A stretch of 64,000 bases of DNA from Hydrangea macrophylla (GCA_033977485.1 CM066984.1:46011100-46075099), one strand, 5' to 3'; positions 10,386-23,633 are shown, counted from the first letter of the stretch. Translations and numbers: made by a program. Notes: a model not told the origin generated them from the sequence alone.

Positions 10386-11702
10386 TCAACTGAGATTAAA
10401 TTCTGGAAATCGAGAATGAATCACAGTCCAATCTTCCTAAGTCGTCTCATCAAGTAATCCATCCATCCACTGAACCAAAATCTGAGTAACGACTTCATTA
10501 TTCCTTTTGACAGTTCTTCGACCTAAAATGGCCGTGGTTCAATTAAGAATTGACCTTCCTCACCAATTTGGGGCAACTGAGGACAAAGTCGATCCGATCT
10601 TCCCACACATTGTTTCAGCAATGAGATGTGGAACACTGGATGTATAAACGATTAAAGAGGGAGGTCCAATTTATAGGCAACTTTCCCAATCTTCTGTATA
10701 ATCTGAAAAGGACCAAAAAACCTTGGAGAGAGTTTAAAATTCCTTCGTAGAGCTACATATGTCTGCCTATACGGTTGCAATCTGAGGTAGACCCAGTCTC
10801 CTTCAGTGAAATTTCTCTCTGTCCTATTCTGGTCGGCATAGAATTTCACTTTAGCTTGGGCCTGAGACAGATTTTCCTATATTAGTTGCAATATCCCAGC
10901 TCGATCCTTCAGGAACTTTTTGACTTCTGCAATTGGGGAGTTGAGGGAGTGATGAATGCTCATATGAGGAGGAGCATAACCATACAGTGCTTGGAAGGGA
11001 GACAATTTCAGTCCTGAATGGATGTGGGTGTTGTACCACCATTCAGCAAGTGGTAGCCACAAAATCCATCGACGAGGTTTGTCATTGGTCAAACTTCTCA
11101 GGTAAGATTCAATACACTGATTAATCCTCTCCGTCTGACCATCGATTTGAGGATGATAGGCAGTGGTATGTAGCAACTTGGTACCCACCAATTTAAACAG
11201 TTGTTGCCAGAATGTACTCAAAAATACCCTATCTCTGTCTAACAGAATAGTATTAGGTAACCCATGCAATCTGTGGATTTGTTCGAAAAATGCTTTTGCA
11301 ATCTGCTCTGCAGTAAAGGGATGGTTTAGACTGATGAAATGGCTATATTTGGTTAGCCTATCAATAACCACAAATATAACTTCTTTTCCTTTTGATTTAG
11401 GTAGCCCTTCTATGAAATCCATTGTAATATCAAACCAAGGTTGATCTGGAATGGGTAAGGGTTGTAGTAATCCCGAGTATGGAACTAGTTCATGCTTCAT
11501 TCTTTGGCAAATATCACAACTAGAGACCCAATTTTTGACTTCCTTCTTTAACCCTGGCCAAAATAAATACATCGAAACTCTTTTATAGGTGCCCAATATT
11601 CCAGAATGTCCACCAGATCCAGGATTATGAACCTCTTACATAATTTGTGTCCTCATTTGGCCTTCCTTCCCCACATAAAATTGATCACCATGTTTTAAGA
11701 GA
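10386..11702 (-). pseudogene. Chromovirus integrase and chromodomain
   Basis: From 11702 leftwards: zinc-binding HHCC region (HNPGSGGHSG...CDICQRMK), catalytic core with all three acidic residues (ITMDFIEGLP; LDRDRVF; DGQTERIN), the GPY-type C-terminal domain ([19 protein letters not shown] at 10652-10849), then a chromodomain-like tail (RRTVKRNNEVVTQILVQWMDG) ending at the TGA at 10386-10388. Defects are an in-frame stop before the HHCC motif, a frameshift between the core and C-terminal part, and a Trp-to-stop change within the chromodomain. The fragment joins RNase H at 32995 once the CCATC-flanked insertion is removed. Confidence 0.88.
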
Positions 11703-13941
11703 CCATCTGTGGATATCGCAGGTTGACTAACCCACAGCTTTTCAAAATCAAATTCAAAAACAAAATGAGTCGCCACTTAATTTTTAAAAGGAAAATTAAG
11801 AAACCAATTTAAAGCAACCGATCTTTTTGCGAAACCAAAGATTAACTAGGTCCGGGGATTATGGAATGAGAGAAGAAGGAGCCCGTCGGACTAAAACACC
11901 CTCTCTCATCCTATCTTCCGATAGGCCTCTACTCAATATCCTTTTAATCGAATTTATTAATCTAAGCATGCCCTCAACTAATACATATATACATATACAT
12001 CACAAAAGCGTGTCCAAAGGGTGTAAAATTGCAATTGACAAAATACCATTCAAAAGCCACATAATTCAGGTAGCAAGCAATATGATGTGCAATAGGGAAC
12101 AAAGAGAGCTTACCCGGGATCCAGCAGCGATATTAAACGTGCAATGCATGCGACTAAATAAAACCTAGGAAAAGAGTCTCTAATCCATATATACACATAA
12201 GGCAAATCTTAACTCTAAGGTGTCGCGCATAAGGTCGAAAATCAAATAAAAATCAAGGAATTTAATAAACTAGAGAGGGATTGAGAAATCGTACCTTAAT
12301 AGCGCTACAAAACAAAGGGTTAGTTCACATGATATGCAAAATATGATGTTAGAAGTAACAATCCTAAATTTCTAGCTTAAATCTATCTAATGTAATTAAA
12401 TCCAAAACAAATAAATCCTAATTACAAGTGCCAAACCATATGGATGAATAAGTACATGGACAAGGATAGACTATGAAATACTCTTAAACTTTGGATTCAA
12501 GCTCAACTAATCATTTTTAAAGCATGGTTTAAGCCCTAGGTCATAGAAAAGTCATTTGGACCATTATTTACAAAGTTGGTCAAATGTGTCATAAAACTCT
12601 GAAAATTGCAGAGAGCAGACCAGAACTTAAAAGAAATAAAAAGCATATCTCCCATTGTTTGATCTTGGTGAATTTTGGACACGAGATGCCCCTGTGAGTA
12701 TAGTTTCCAAATCAAAAAGAAAATCAAGGTTTCAACGGTCGGATCTCTGGGAAAAGGACAAACACCAGACACCACTCAGAGATGTAAAACTCTCTGTCCA
12801 GAGATTTTGTTTGATTTTTTAAAAATAGTAAAATAATCCGAAATGCTTCATTCTTTTTAGGGGGCTTTCCTAACACATTATATTACATGGAAAAATTTAT
12901 TTTGGGTCACAAACACCTTATTGAAGCTTTGATTTACTAATTTCAAAAACGTTTTACTGTTCTGAAACTATTCTGAGACTCTGGACAGATTGTTGTTACT
13001 CCACAAAACCCATGATCAAACCCTTCTAAACATAAAATCACCTTAAAACAAAAATTGCAGTGGTAGAACATTGTGTTATTGACATTTTCCCGTTGGTTTC
13101 ACTTGATTTCAACGGTTGGATTTCGAACTAAAAATCTTTGATCAAAAACAGTTTGTGAATTCACTGTTTTCATTTGTCAAGTTCAACTTTTATTTGTTAA
13201 CCCCAACTATTAAACCATGAAGTTGGGTTTAAACCAAACCACTTCTCCTACCATTTGATGGTCATTGGAGGCTAGAGACTTTTATATTTGTAGATTTCAA
13301 ATGAAGTATGAATAGACTTCATGAAATCTCAAGATGATGAATCAAAATCATAGGGATGGACTTGGACTCAAAACCACTTCCTCCTACCATTTGATGGCCA
13401 TTGGAGATGAAGACATGACTAAAACTCATGAGTTTTCAAGGAATATAAGGAGACTCCATGAAAACTCAAGCTTAGAGGACCCAAGTCATGAGTATGGACT
13501 TGGATCCATCTATTTGTTTATAGAATAAAATGATGATCAAACTTTGACTTCCATATGAAGCATAAGCTTACATAGGATTCAAAAGATCACATTCAAGAGA
13601 TTTCAAGAGAGATATTGAGGATCTCCAATAGTCTCAAAGAGGGAAGTACGAACAATAAAAGAAATGAAGCAAAGAAAACAAAATAGTTTGAGGATCCAAA
13701 GGAAAGAATGCAAATAAAACAACTTATGGTTAGAGGATCACCTCCAACTATCCTCAAAGTTTTTCTTCTTTTAAGATCTTCCAAGCTCTTCTTCCTAGTT
13801 TTTTTCTAAACTCTCTCTTTTCTCTCTAAAATGTTGGTGTAATGGTAGTGTATTTTTTGTATGTGTTGTTCTCCCCTTTTCAAATTCCCCCCAATATTTT
13901 TCTCTTGGTTGGTCCCCCCTTTCTTCATGAAGATACCTCTT

Positions 13942-13950
13942 CTTATATAG
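13942..13950 (-). promoter_or_regulatory. LARD LTR TATA box (copy 1)
   Basis: Minus-strand CTATATAAG about 690 bp from the LTR 5' end. The same site is at 22942-22950 and 32298-32306. Confidence 0.6.
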
Positions 13951-14040
13951 ACAAAAACTACCAAGTATTTTCAGTAAATTCGGAGTAAAAGACATGTGTA
14001 AGCATCTCATTTGGTGGTACAATGTGTACTTTCTGAAATT

Positions 14041-14372
14041 AGGCAGACTGCTGCCCAGCGCGGCAGTCCAGAAACTATCGCGGCAGTCCGTGACTGCCGC
14101 TGCGGCAGTTCATGAATGCCGTCGCGGCACTCCATGACTGCCGCACGGCATTCATCAAATGGCGCGGCAATTAATGGATTGCCGCGTTTTTGTCAGTCTT
14201 ACTTTATCAGTTTTTTGTTCTTATCTGCATACGCATACGTATTGCACTGCAAAATACAGACTTTAAAAGTGAACGGCAGTCAGAAATTTGTGGCGGCACT
14301 TGGTGAATGCCGGGCCGGCACTCTCTGACTGTCGCGCGGCACTCAGTCAGTGCCGTGGCAGTCTGCCGTGTG
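14041..14372. repeat. GC-rich CGGCA/TGCCG hairpin cluster in LARD U3 (copy 1)
   Basis: An island of GC-rich sequence in otherwise AT-rich DNA. It is built from repeated GCGGCAGT/GCGGCACT words and their complements, forming successive short inverted repeats such as CGGCAGTC-CGT-GACTGCCG and GCGGCAAT-TAATGG-ATTGCCGC. It lies roughly 100-430 bp upstream of the TATA box. Equivalent clusters are at 23041-23372 and 32397-32728. Confidence 0.8.
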
Positions 14373-14633
14373 CCGTTTTTAGCTGAGATTCCCCTTTTTA
14401 GGTCTTTCCCCTTTTTGAAATGAATTATTTTTGAAGATCCTTTCCAAAAATCATGTCTTATACCTGAATTCTCCTAAATACCTGGTATTTTTCCTCTTTC
14501 TGTGAAAATATATCGCATTTTGGAGATTTTCTGAAGAGCTTGGAATACTTCAATTTTTCGGTCCTTGTCATCATCGGATACGGAGGTGATACTCTCCTAA
14601 ATTCGACGGCTGGTCAAGATTGGGGTGTCTACA

Positions 14634-14647
14634 GTTTGCCCCTCTTT
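14634..14647 (-). other. LARD polypurine tract, internal 1
   Basis: Minus strand reads AAAGAGGGGCAAAC immediately before the TGTAGACACC start of the LTR. The same is at 23634-23647. Confidence 0.75.
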
Positions 14648-15077
14648 GATAGAGCTTGTGGAGCAACGCGTCCCGTAAGTGAATGTCAAAGCCTGTGTGA
14701 AGACAAGCCTTTGACCAGACTGTCGAATTTAGGTGAAAACAAAAATGCGTTGCAAAAACAGGCGTGCAGCGAAATTCTAATTGGTCGTGCTCCACGGTGA
14801 GCTGCCTACGTATCCCGTCAGGAATCAGACCAAAGCGTAGTTCAGGCATGGGTTGAACATTCACAAACGCAAGTAGTCACACGGATGGATGCACCTATCC
14901 TGTCGTGATGCAAGTGCAATGTGATGGCGTTTTCTGAATTGACCTGATTGTGCAAATGTCATGCTTATCATGTTTTCCCTACGTACGACGCGCATTTCGT
15001 GGCGTGTTAGTCAGGCAAGATTTTTCATGCGAAAATCTGACACATGAGTCATGAAAGTGCTTTTGATTTGATCACGA

Positions 15078-16470
15078 AGGTCAATGCAAGTCCGTTGCGA
15101 AAATCGGGAATATAAATCCGTTATATGCTCAAAAACGAGGGTTGACGCAAGTCCGTTGCGAAAACCGGGAATATAAGTCCGTTATATCCTCAAAGACGAG
15201 CGTTGACGCAAGTCCGTTGCGAAAACCGGGAATATAAGTCCGTTATATTCTCAAAAATGAAGGTCAACGCAAGTCCGTTGCAAAAACCGGGAATATAAGT
15301 CCGTTATATTCTCAAAAACGAAGGTCAACGCAAGTCCGTTGCGAAAACCGGGAATATAAGTCCGTTATATTCTCAAAACGAGGGTTGACGCAAGTCCGTT
15401 GCAAAAACCGGGAATATAAGTCCGTTATATGCTAAAAAATGAGGGTTGACGCAAGTCCGTTGCGAAAACCGGGAATATGAGTCCGTTATATCCTCAAAGA
15501 CGAGGGTTGACGCAAGTCCGTTGCGAAAACCGGGAATATAAGTCCGTTATATGCTAAAAAACGAGCGTTGACGCAAGTCCGTTGCGAAAACCAGGAATAT
15601 AAGTCCGTTATATTCTCAAAAACGAAGGTCAACGCAAGTCCGTTGCGAAAACCGGGAATATAAGTCCGTTATATTCTCAAAAACGAGGGTTGACGCAAGT
15701 CCGTTGCGAAAACCGGGAATATAAGTCCGTTATATTCTCAAAAACGAGGGTTGACGCAAGTCCGTTGCGAAAATCGGGAATATAAGTCCGTTATATTCTC
15801 AAAAACGAGGGTTGACGCAAGTCCGTTGCGAAAACCGGGAATATAAGTCCGTTGTATTCTCAAAAACGAGGGTTGACGCAAGTCCGTTGCGAAAACCGGG
15901 AATATAAGTCCGTTATATTCTCAAAGCGAGGGTTGATGCAAGTCCGTTGCGAAAACCGGGAATATAAGTCCGTTATATTCTCAAAGCGAGGGTTGACGCA
16001 AGTCCGTTGCGAAAACCGGGAATATAAATTCGTTATATTCGCAGGACAAAGGATCGACGCAAATTTGTTGCGGAAACTGAGAATATAAATTTGTTATATT
16101 CTCAGGACAAAGGATCGACGCAAATTTGTTGCGGAAACTGAGAATATAAATTTGTTATATTCTCAGGACAAAGGATCGACGCAAATTTGTTGCGGAAACT
16201 GAGAATATAAATTTGTTATATTCTCAGGACAAAAGATCGACGCAAATTGTTGCGGAAACTGAGAATATAAATTTGTTATATTCTCAGGTCAAAAGATCGA
16301 CGCAAATATGTTGCAAAAACCGAGAATATAAATTTGTTATATTCTCAGGACAAAAGATCGACGCAAATATGTTACGAGGATCGAGAATACAAATCCGTTA
16401 TATTCCTAAAATGAGGGTTAGCGCAAATTTGTTGCAGAAACCGAGGATGTAAATTCGTTACATTCTCAAG
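15078..16470. repeat. 60-bp double-hairpin satellite, copy 1 (about 23 units)
   Basis: Each ~60-62-bp unit contains two inverted repeats: arms CGCAA/TTGCG and arms GAATATAA/TTATATTC. Both enclose the same five bases. In units from 15078 to about 16025 (type A) the loop is GTCCG in both hairpins; in about 16040-16360 (type B) it is mostly ATTTG in both, with ATATG and ATCCG intermediates at the boundary. The connecting sequence also differs: type A has CGAGGGTTGA, type B has GGACAAAGGATCGA. Because the unit is often a multiple of three, spurious open frames encoding a 20-residue repeat run through it; these are not genes. Confidence 0.92.
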
Positions 16471-16704
16471 ATCTTTAATTTTCAGGAGTTGGGAGCCCAC
16501 AGGCTCTAATATTCTTTAATCTTTAGGAATTCGGAGCCCACAGGCTTATACTCCGGTGTCTCCCAAGAATCATCTGATCGACTGAGATGCGCTTCGCGTC
16601 TTATACTCCGGTGTCAAATTAGAAACTACGCTTTCCGAAAGACTGAGATGTGCTTTGCGTCTTATACTCCGGTGTCTTTTGAGGATTACTAACACGAACA
16701 AGGT

Positions 16705-16975
16705 TGCCATTGAGGACTAATACTGATGATGCTGCCATTGAGGACTAATGCAAGGTTGCCATTGAGGACTAACACCGATGATGCTGCCATTGAGGACTAA
16801 TGCAAGGTTGCCATTGAGGACTAACACCGATGATGCTGCCATTGAGGACTAATGCAAGGTTGCCATTGAGGACTAACACCGATGATGCTGCCATTGAGGA
16901 CTAATGCAAGGTTGAAGAGAAACTGCCATGGAGGACTAATGTTTATGAAGAGAAGCAGCCATTGAGGGCTAATGC
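16705..16975. repeat. Minor tandem repeat, GCCATTGAGGACTAA units
   Basis: A composite ~52-bp unit, alternating a 24-bp and a 28-bp version that both begin GCCATTGAGGACTAA, is repeated about four times and followed by two degenerate units. It lies next to repeated ATACTCCGGTGTC words at about 16550-16675. Copy 2 is at about 26071-26341. Confidence 0.85.
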
Positions 16976-19900
16976 TTGTTCAAGAGTCTCGTCGTGCTTA
17001 AAGAACCAAATTTCAATATTCGGAGTCATTCGGACTCAAAGAATTGATTTCACAAAAGTTCGGGAGTCCGCGGACTCACAGAGTTAATTTTTCAAAATTT
17101 GAGGAGTTTTCAGATGCAAAGAATTTGAACGGAGCTGATAGAAAGAAAAATTTTCTACATTTGCGGACCTTTGGAAGAAACACATCGATTTCGTCAAAAG
17201 AGGGAAGTCACCTTTGCCCCTAGTATTGGACTCTTCTTATATTGCCATTTTAGCACTATGTTGTGATAATGTTCAAAACCCCTGCTCGTATTGCTCTTAG
17301 GATGCTCATGGAGACTTTTCAGATCTTTATTCATCATCTTAAACCCACACATTTGAGACCATTTATTGACTCATCAAAGGAGGACATACCTAACAAAGCT
17401 AGTTACTCAAGATGACTGACTCAAACTCTACATTCATTATGAATCAATGTGCTTTCATTGCGAATAATGTATCATCTCACTTTTCATTTATTCATCATCT
17501 TACGAATGGCAGTGTTTTGCTGATAAACCGACACTTTGAAAACTTCCCCTTCTTGATTTAGCGAATTCTTTGCCTATCTAGAGTGTGCTTCAAATTAGTT
17601 CTTTAGCTTATAGAATGAAATGCACTCTATTTCGATCCTTTCAAAACAAACTTGATTACTTGAGAACTTACCTCTGGCACAGAGGGATTTTGGCAAACGA
17701 AGTTTGCCCCTAGTCTTAAGGGCAAATAGGCTCATCCAAGGGTTTTGAGAACATGATGGTACAGGATGCCTGCAGTGCATTTACTCCCAACCTAGAGATA
17801 GTCATCATGAATGTGGTGGGCTGAAGAGAGAAACCCAATGCTGATGGGCAAACTTTGTTTGCCCCTGGTTTGGCAATACATATATGGCTCTAGGCAAACA
17901 CAAGTTTGCCCCTAGTCTGAAGGAAGGAAACCAAAGGTGCAAAGGGTGATGCTTTCGGTTTAGGAATGGTTATGGACCGAGAACCTTGGGAGGTTCGCCT
18001 ACTTATCCCCAAGTGGGAATCAGGTCCAAAGTAGTTTGGCCAAGGCTTGAAAGAGAAATATCACGTGGTGCAATGATGTTTGTGACCGAACCGCACAGGT
18101 TGCCTACGTATCCCCAAGTGGGAATCAGGTCAAAACGTAGTTCATCAATTTTGGAGGTCTTGAAGGAATAAGGCTTCAAGAATTTGTGGGCTTTTCAAGC
18201 TATGTTTTCATTTGGGTCCAATGAGTGCTCTTTCTGAAATGGTTTGGTTGTGGTAGCCTTTGAACTACTTCTCCCTCTTATGCATTTTTTCTTTTCCTCT
18301 TTTCTTCCTCTTTTTTTTTTTTTTTTTTTTTTTTGGCGGTTGATTCTTTTCACCTTATCACTAGCCAGTCAATCTTTTCAACTCTCATAATATGTCGTGT
18401 TTTAATCATACTCTATTATACTCACAAAGTAATATCAGCCCTCCAAATCACTCTTTATCTTTCTCAAAGATATTTCCGCATTATTTTAGGCCCACTTATC
18501 AATTATCCATTGAGTCTCCCACAAAAATTTAATTGATACTTTCAAATCTCTCTTTTCATTTCCAATTTCTTTTCTTTGTTGAGAACAACACAAAGCCTTG
18601 GGATAATTCATGTACCAATGATGTACTTCGAAGTGCTCAAGAATTCTCAATCTTATTTATTCTCTGCTTTTTCCTTTCTTTTCTCTACCTCACTCTCTCT
18701 TATTCTCTTCATGATTTTGACTGACTAAGATTCAGATTTTGAAATCAACACGCATCTTCTCTTTGCTCTAACTTTTGCCTAGGCGCCATTTCGGGTTTTC
18801 ATCCTAGCGAGCTCCATTTTCTTTTTCTTTTTCTTTTTTTCTTTTTCTTTTTTTTTTTGGAAGAAGAAGTTCATTTAAAATGTCTGGCTATCATCAAGGA
18901 CCAAGTTTATGGCTTTGGATTGTGGGCTCATCTTTTAGGCTTGATATTTGGATGGTGAGCAAGCCTCAAGTTCCAAGTTCATCTTTTCAAAATTGAGCAA
19001 GAGCATCTTTAAATTCTTAAAGTAAAGCTAATCAATTCTCTACTCCTCCTTGGTTTTGGTACAAAATTTGCTTTGATCACTTGGGGATCCTTTTCAATGC
19101 AAAGATTTATTCACAAAATATTTTCCATGATCATTTGAAAAAATTGATCCATACATTCACGACTTGGCACACTGAATCAAGCAGAATGCGATTTTATTCA
19201 ACTAGCAGCGGATTACACCACCTAACTCGATTGACTCGATGAAGACTTGTCATTTGACTCCAACTTAACATAACTCGACTACAGACTGGACTCGATTTGG
19301 TCTCAACTGGAGTGTCACAGACAATTTTCAAATTATTAGGTCCCCAGGAGCATCCACACTGGCTTTCACAGCAGTATTTCAAAACACTATCACCTTACTA
19401 GCAACATATGTGCATAAACATCTCTCTTCCTACTATGTGTTCCTTCCTGAATAATCTCATGCTTGAATCTCTGTACCAAACAACACTTATCTTTTAATCA
19501 ACTTTGACTGATTTTCTCAAGAGAATCTTATACTTCTATTGATTTTATTAAATTTTTATGCCAAGTGAAATGCTCATGAATGATTCATATGTCACACGGA
19601 TGCAATGCATGTGTGTGTGTGTGTGTGCCTATTCTATATGCCAAAGAAACGAAAAATCTAATCCTAACACATAAACACATAAGCACATAAAATCCTCATT
19701 CATGTCAAATGCGCCAATTTCACCTTTCATTGTGATCCTACTACCCTCTCAAAGGTTGGATATTCAAAAAATTTCAAAATTCATTTGAAAAGCATTTCTT
19801 TAGATGATGAGATCTTTCAAAAATGATTCTCAAGGATTTTGAATCTTTTATTTAAAAAAATGAGGATGTGAAGACATTTCTCAATGAAGATAATTGAATT

Positions 19901-20654
19901 GAAATTTTGCGTTAAAATTCATTTGAAGAGCATTTTTTCAAAAATAATTCCCAAAGATTAGTTTGGAGCTTTAATCAAAAGTGAACTCCAAAGATTTTGA
20001 AAGAACAATTGAAAACTTTGGGATGAAGATTACAAAAATCCACTTGCTTTCAAAGATGGTCTTAAAATTCTTTCGGGGTAGAAGGATCACACGATCGGAT
20101 TATTACCGTACTTTTCATAAATTTGGATGCATACAAGGTCAATGATTCTTAACTAAACATGATATAAGAAGTATAATCTTATAATCAAGGTTTGGCATGT
20201 CCTCCAAATGTCATGTAACACGAGGAGAAATTGCTAAAAGGTGATTAAAAGATTATTCATCTTTCATCAAGCAAGTATCGTCATCATCTCAAGTAATCCC
20301 TTCCGGGCATACAAAACTTCCTAACACATAACCCTAATCAAGAATTGATTTCCTAAGATTGAAATGTTCTACAGAAACTACTATGCAAAGGCTGGGTTTT
20401 GGTCAAATAAGGGACCCTTGACACACACCCGATAGGATGCTTCATATACCAAATCATGGTATGAGATCAAGGGTGATCACACAGTCCCATGATGACTTGA
20501 CCGACCGGGTTGCCCCGAGCCTCCAAGGTCATAGTTCCGTGCAATCGACTGGCTGGACATGCAAGTGAAATGCAACAGGCACACAAAGATTGATTAATTC
20601 GATTAAAAGGATATTTTTCAAGTCTAATCCTCAAGTGAACCCAAAATCAGAATT

Positions 20655-20704
20655 CTGGTCTGCGAAACCAGAGATTCTGGGTTCGATCCCCAGCAGAGTC
20701 GCCA
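20655..20704 (-). other. Extended tRNA-Arg primer binding site, internal 1
   Basis: Three bases from the LTR, the minus strand starts TGGCGACTCTGCTGGGGA, the complement of a tRNA 3' end. Read on the plus strand, the match does not stop at the usual ~18 nt. It forms a complete anticodon arm (stem CTGGT/ACCAG, seven-base loop CTGCGAA), a five-base variable region AGATT, a T-arm (CTGGG/CCCAG around TTCGATC), a seven-base acceptor strand CAGAGTC, discriminator G and CCA. From memory of the family, the arrangement matches plant tRNA-Arg(ACG), with one anticodon-loop change. The tRNA 5' half is absent, so this is not a tRNA gene. Confidence 0.85.
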
Positions 20705-20707
20705 GAT

Positions 20708-23633
20708 TGTGGATATCGCAGGTTGACTTACCCACAGCTTTTCAAAATCAAATTCAAAAACAAAATAAGTCGCCATTTAATTTTTAAAAGGAAAATTAAG
20801 AAACCAATTTAAAGCAACCGATCTTTTTGCGAAACCAAAGATTAACTAGGTCCGGGGATTATGGAATGAGAGAAGAAGGAGCCCGTCGGACTAAAACACC
20901 CTCTCTCATCCTATCTTGCGATAGGCCTCTACTCAATATCCTTTTAATCGAATTTATTAATCTAAGCATGCCCTCAACTAATACATATATACTTATACAT
21001 CACAAAAGCGTGTCCAAAGGGTGTAAAATTGCAATTGACAAAATACCATTCAAAAGCCACATAATTCAGGTAGCAAGCAATATGATGTGCAATAGGGAAC
21101 AAAGAGAGCTTACCCGGGATCCAGCAGCGATATTAAACGTGCAATGCATGCGACTAAATAAAACCTAGGAAAAGAGTCTCTAATCCATATATACACATAA
21201 GGCAAATCTTAACTCTAAGGTGTCGCGCATAAGGTCGAAAATCAAATAAAAATCAAGGAATTTAATAAACTAGAGAGGGATTGAGAAATCGTACCTTAAT
21301 AGCGCTACAAAACAAAGGGTTAGTTCACATGATATGCAAAATATGATGTTAGAAGTAACAATCCTAAATTTCTAGCTTAAATCTATCTAATGTAATTAAA
21401 TCCAAAACAAATAAATCCTAATTACAAGTGCCAAACCATATGGATGAATAAGTACATGGACAAGGATAGACTATGAAATACTCTTAAACTTTGGATTCAA
21501 GCTCAAGTAATCATTTTTAAAGCATGGTTTAAGCCCTAGGTCATAGAAAAGTCATTTGGACCATTATTTACAAAGTTGGTCAAATGTGTCATAAAACTCT
21601 GAAAATTGCAGAGAGCAGACCAGAACTTAAAAGAAATAAAAAGCATATCTCCCATTGTTTGATCTTGGTGAATTTTGGACACGAGATGCCCCTGTGAGTC
21701 TAGTTTCCAAATCAAAAAGAAAATCAAGGTTTCAACGGTCGGATCTCTGGGAAAAGGACAAACACCAGACACCACTCAGAGATGTAAAACTCTCTGTCCA
21801 GAGATTTTGTTTGATTTTTTAAAAATAGTAAAATAATCCGAAATGCTTCATTCCTTTTAGGGGGCTTTCCTAACACATTAAATTACATGGAAAATTTTAT
21901 TTTGGGTCACAAACACCTTATTGAAGCTTTGATTTACTAATTTCAAAAACGTTTTACTGTTCTGAAACTATTCTGAGACTCTGGACAGATTGTTGTTACT
22001 CCACAAAACCCATGATCAAACCCTTCTAAACATAAAACCACCTTAAAACAAAAATTGCAGTGGTAGAACATTGTGTTATTGACATATTCCCGTTGGTTTC
22101 ACTTGATTTCTACGGTTGGATTTCGAACTAAAAATCTTTGATCAAAAATAGTTTGTGAATTCACTGTTTTCATTTGTCAAGTTCAACTTTTATTTGTTAA
22201 CCCCAACTATTAAACCATGAAGTTGGGTTTAAACCAAACCACTTATCCTACCATTTGATGGTCATTGGAGGCTAGAGACTTTTATATTTGTAGATTTCAA
22301 ATGAAGTATGAATAGACTTCATGAAATCTCAAGATGATGAATCAAAATCATAGGGATGGACTTGGACTCAAAACCACTTCCTCCTACCATTTGATGGCCA
22401 TTGGAGATGAAGACATGACTAAAACTCATGAGTTTTCAAGGAATATAAGGAGACTCCATGAAAACTCAAGCTTAGAGGACCCAAGTCATGAGTATGGACT
22501 TGGATCCATCTATTTGTTTATAGAATAAAATGATGATCAAACTTTGACTTCCATATGAAGCATAAGCTTACATGGGATTCAAAAGATCACATTCAAGAGA
22601 TTTCAAGAGAGATATTGAGGATCTCCAATAGTCTCAAAGAGGGAAGTATGAACAATAAAAGAAATGAAGCAAAGAAAACAAAATAGTTTGAGGATCCAAA
22701 GGAAAGAATGCAAATAAAACAACTTATGGTTAGAGGATCACCTCCAACTATCCTCAAAGTTTTTCTTCTTTTAAGATCTTCCAAGCTCTTCTTCCTAGTT
22801 TTTTTCTAAACTCTCTCTTTTCTCTCTAAAATGTTGGTGTAATGGTAGTGTATTTTTTGTATGTGTTGTTCTCCCCTTTTCAAATTCCCCCCAATATTTT
22901 TCTCTTGGTTGGTCCCCCCTTTCTTCATGAAGATACCTCTTCTTATATAGACAAAAACTACCAAGTATTTTCAGTAAATTCGGAGTAAAAGACATGTGTA
23001 AGCATCTCATTTGGTGGTACAATGTGTACTTTCTGAAATTAGGCAGACTGCTGCCCAGCGCGGCAGTCCAGAAACTATCGCGGCAGTCCGTTACTACCGC
23101 TGCGGCAGTTCATGAATGCCGTCGCGGCACTCCATGACTGCCGCACGGCATTCAGCAAATGCCGCGGCAATTAATGGATTGCCGCGTTTTTGTCAGTCTT
23201 ACTTTATCAGTTTTTTGTTCTTATCTGCATACGCATACGTATTGCAATGCAAAATACAGACTTTAAAAGTGAACGGCAGTCAGAAATTTGTGGCGGCACT
23301 TGGTGAATGCCGGGCCGGCACTCTCTGACTGTCGCGCGGCACTCAGTCAGTGCCGTGGCAGTCTGCCGTGTGCCGTTTTTAGCTGAGATTCCCCTTTTTA
23401 GGTCTTTCCCCTTTTTGAAATGAATTATTTTTGAAGATCCTTTCCAAAAATCATGTCTTATACCTGAATTCTCCTAAATACCTGGTATTTTTCCTCTTTC
23501 TGTGAAAATTTATCGCATTTTGGAGATTTTCTGAAGAGCTTGGAATACTTCAATTTTTCGGTCCTTGTCATCATCGGATACGGAGGTGACACTCTCCTAA
23601 ATTCGACGGCTGGTCAAGATTGGGGTGTCTACA
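20708..23633 (-). repeat. LARD LTR copy 2 (middle, shared, 2926 bp)
   Basis: Serves as 5' LTR of internal 1 and 3' LTR of internal 2. It is the same length as copies 1 and 3. TATA at 22942-22950; GC-rich hairpin cluster at 23041-23372. Confidence 0.93.

Larger units (their letters stand above)
11708..14633 (-). repeat. LARD LTR copy 1 (3' LTR, 2926 bp)
   Basis: On the minus strand it runs TGTAGACACC...TATCCACA. It carries a TATA box CTATATAAG (13942-13950) and a GC-rich hairpin cluster (14041-14372) upstream of it. Only scattered single-base differences from the other copies were noticed by eye. Small open frames within it are repeated in all three copies simply because the LTR is. Confidence 0.93.
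14634..20707 (-). other. LARD internal region 1 (6074 bp, non-coding)
   Basis: Begins (minus sense) with the PBS at its right end and ends with the PPT at 14634-14647. Recognisable contents are a 60-bp hairpin satellite (15078-16470), a minor array of GCCATTGAGGACTAA units (16705-16975), three copies of a CTACGT...ACGTAG inverted-repeat motif (about 14803-14845, 17996-18035, 18102-18143), T-rich tracts near 18309 and 18825, and a TG microsatellite near 19612. No retroviral protein motif was seen in any frame. Confidence 0.88.

Noticed and set aside
11827..12168. A 113-codon frame present three times with almost no change (also 20827 and 30183)
   Set aside because: It lies inside the LTR and is repeated only because the LTR is. 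Conservation between copies is no evidence of selection, and no known domain is seen.
15852..16452. Open frames encoding 20-residue repeats (KRGLTQVRCENREYKSVIFS) in the LARD satellite
   Set aside because: They follow from a 60-bp unit being divisible by three; they break wherever a unit has 61 or 62 bp, and the transcript of the element is on the other strand.
20655..20704. Possible tRNA-Arg gene
   Set aside because: D-arm and 5' acceptor strand are missing and its position next to the LTR identifies it as an extended PBS.
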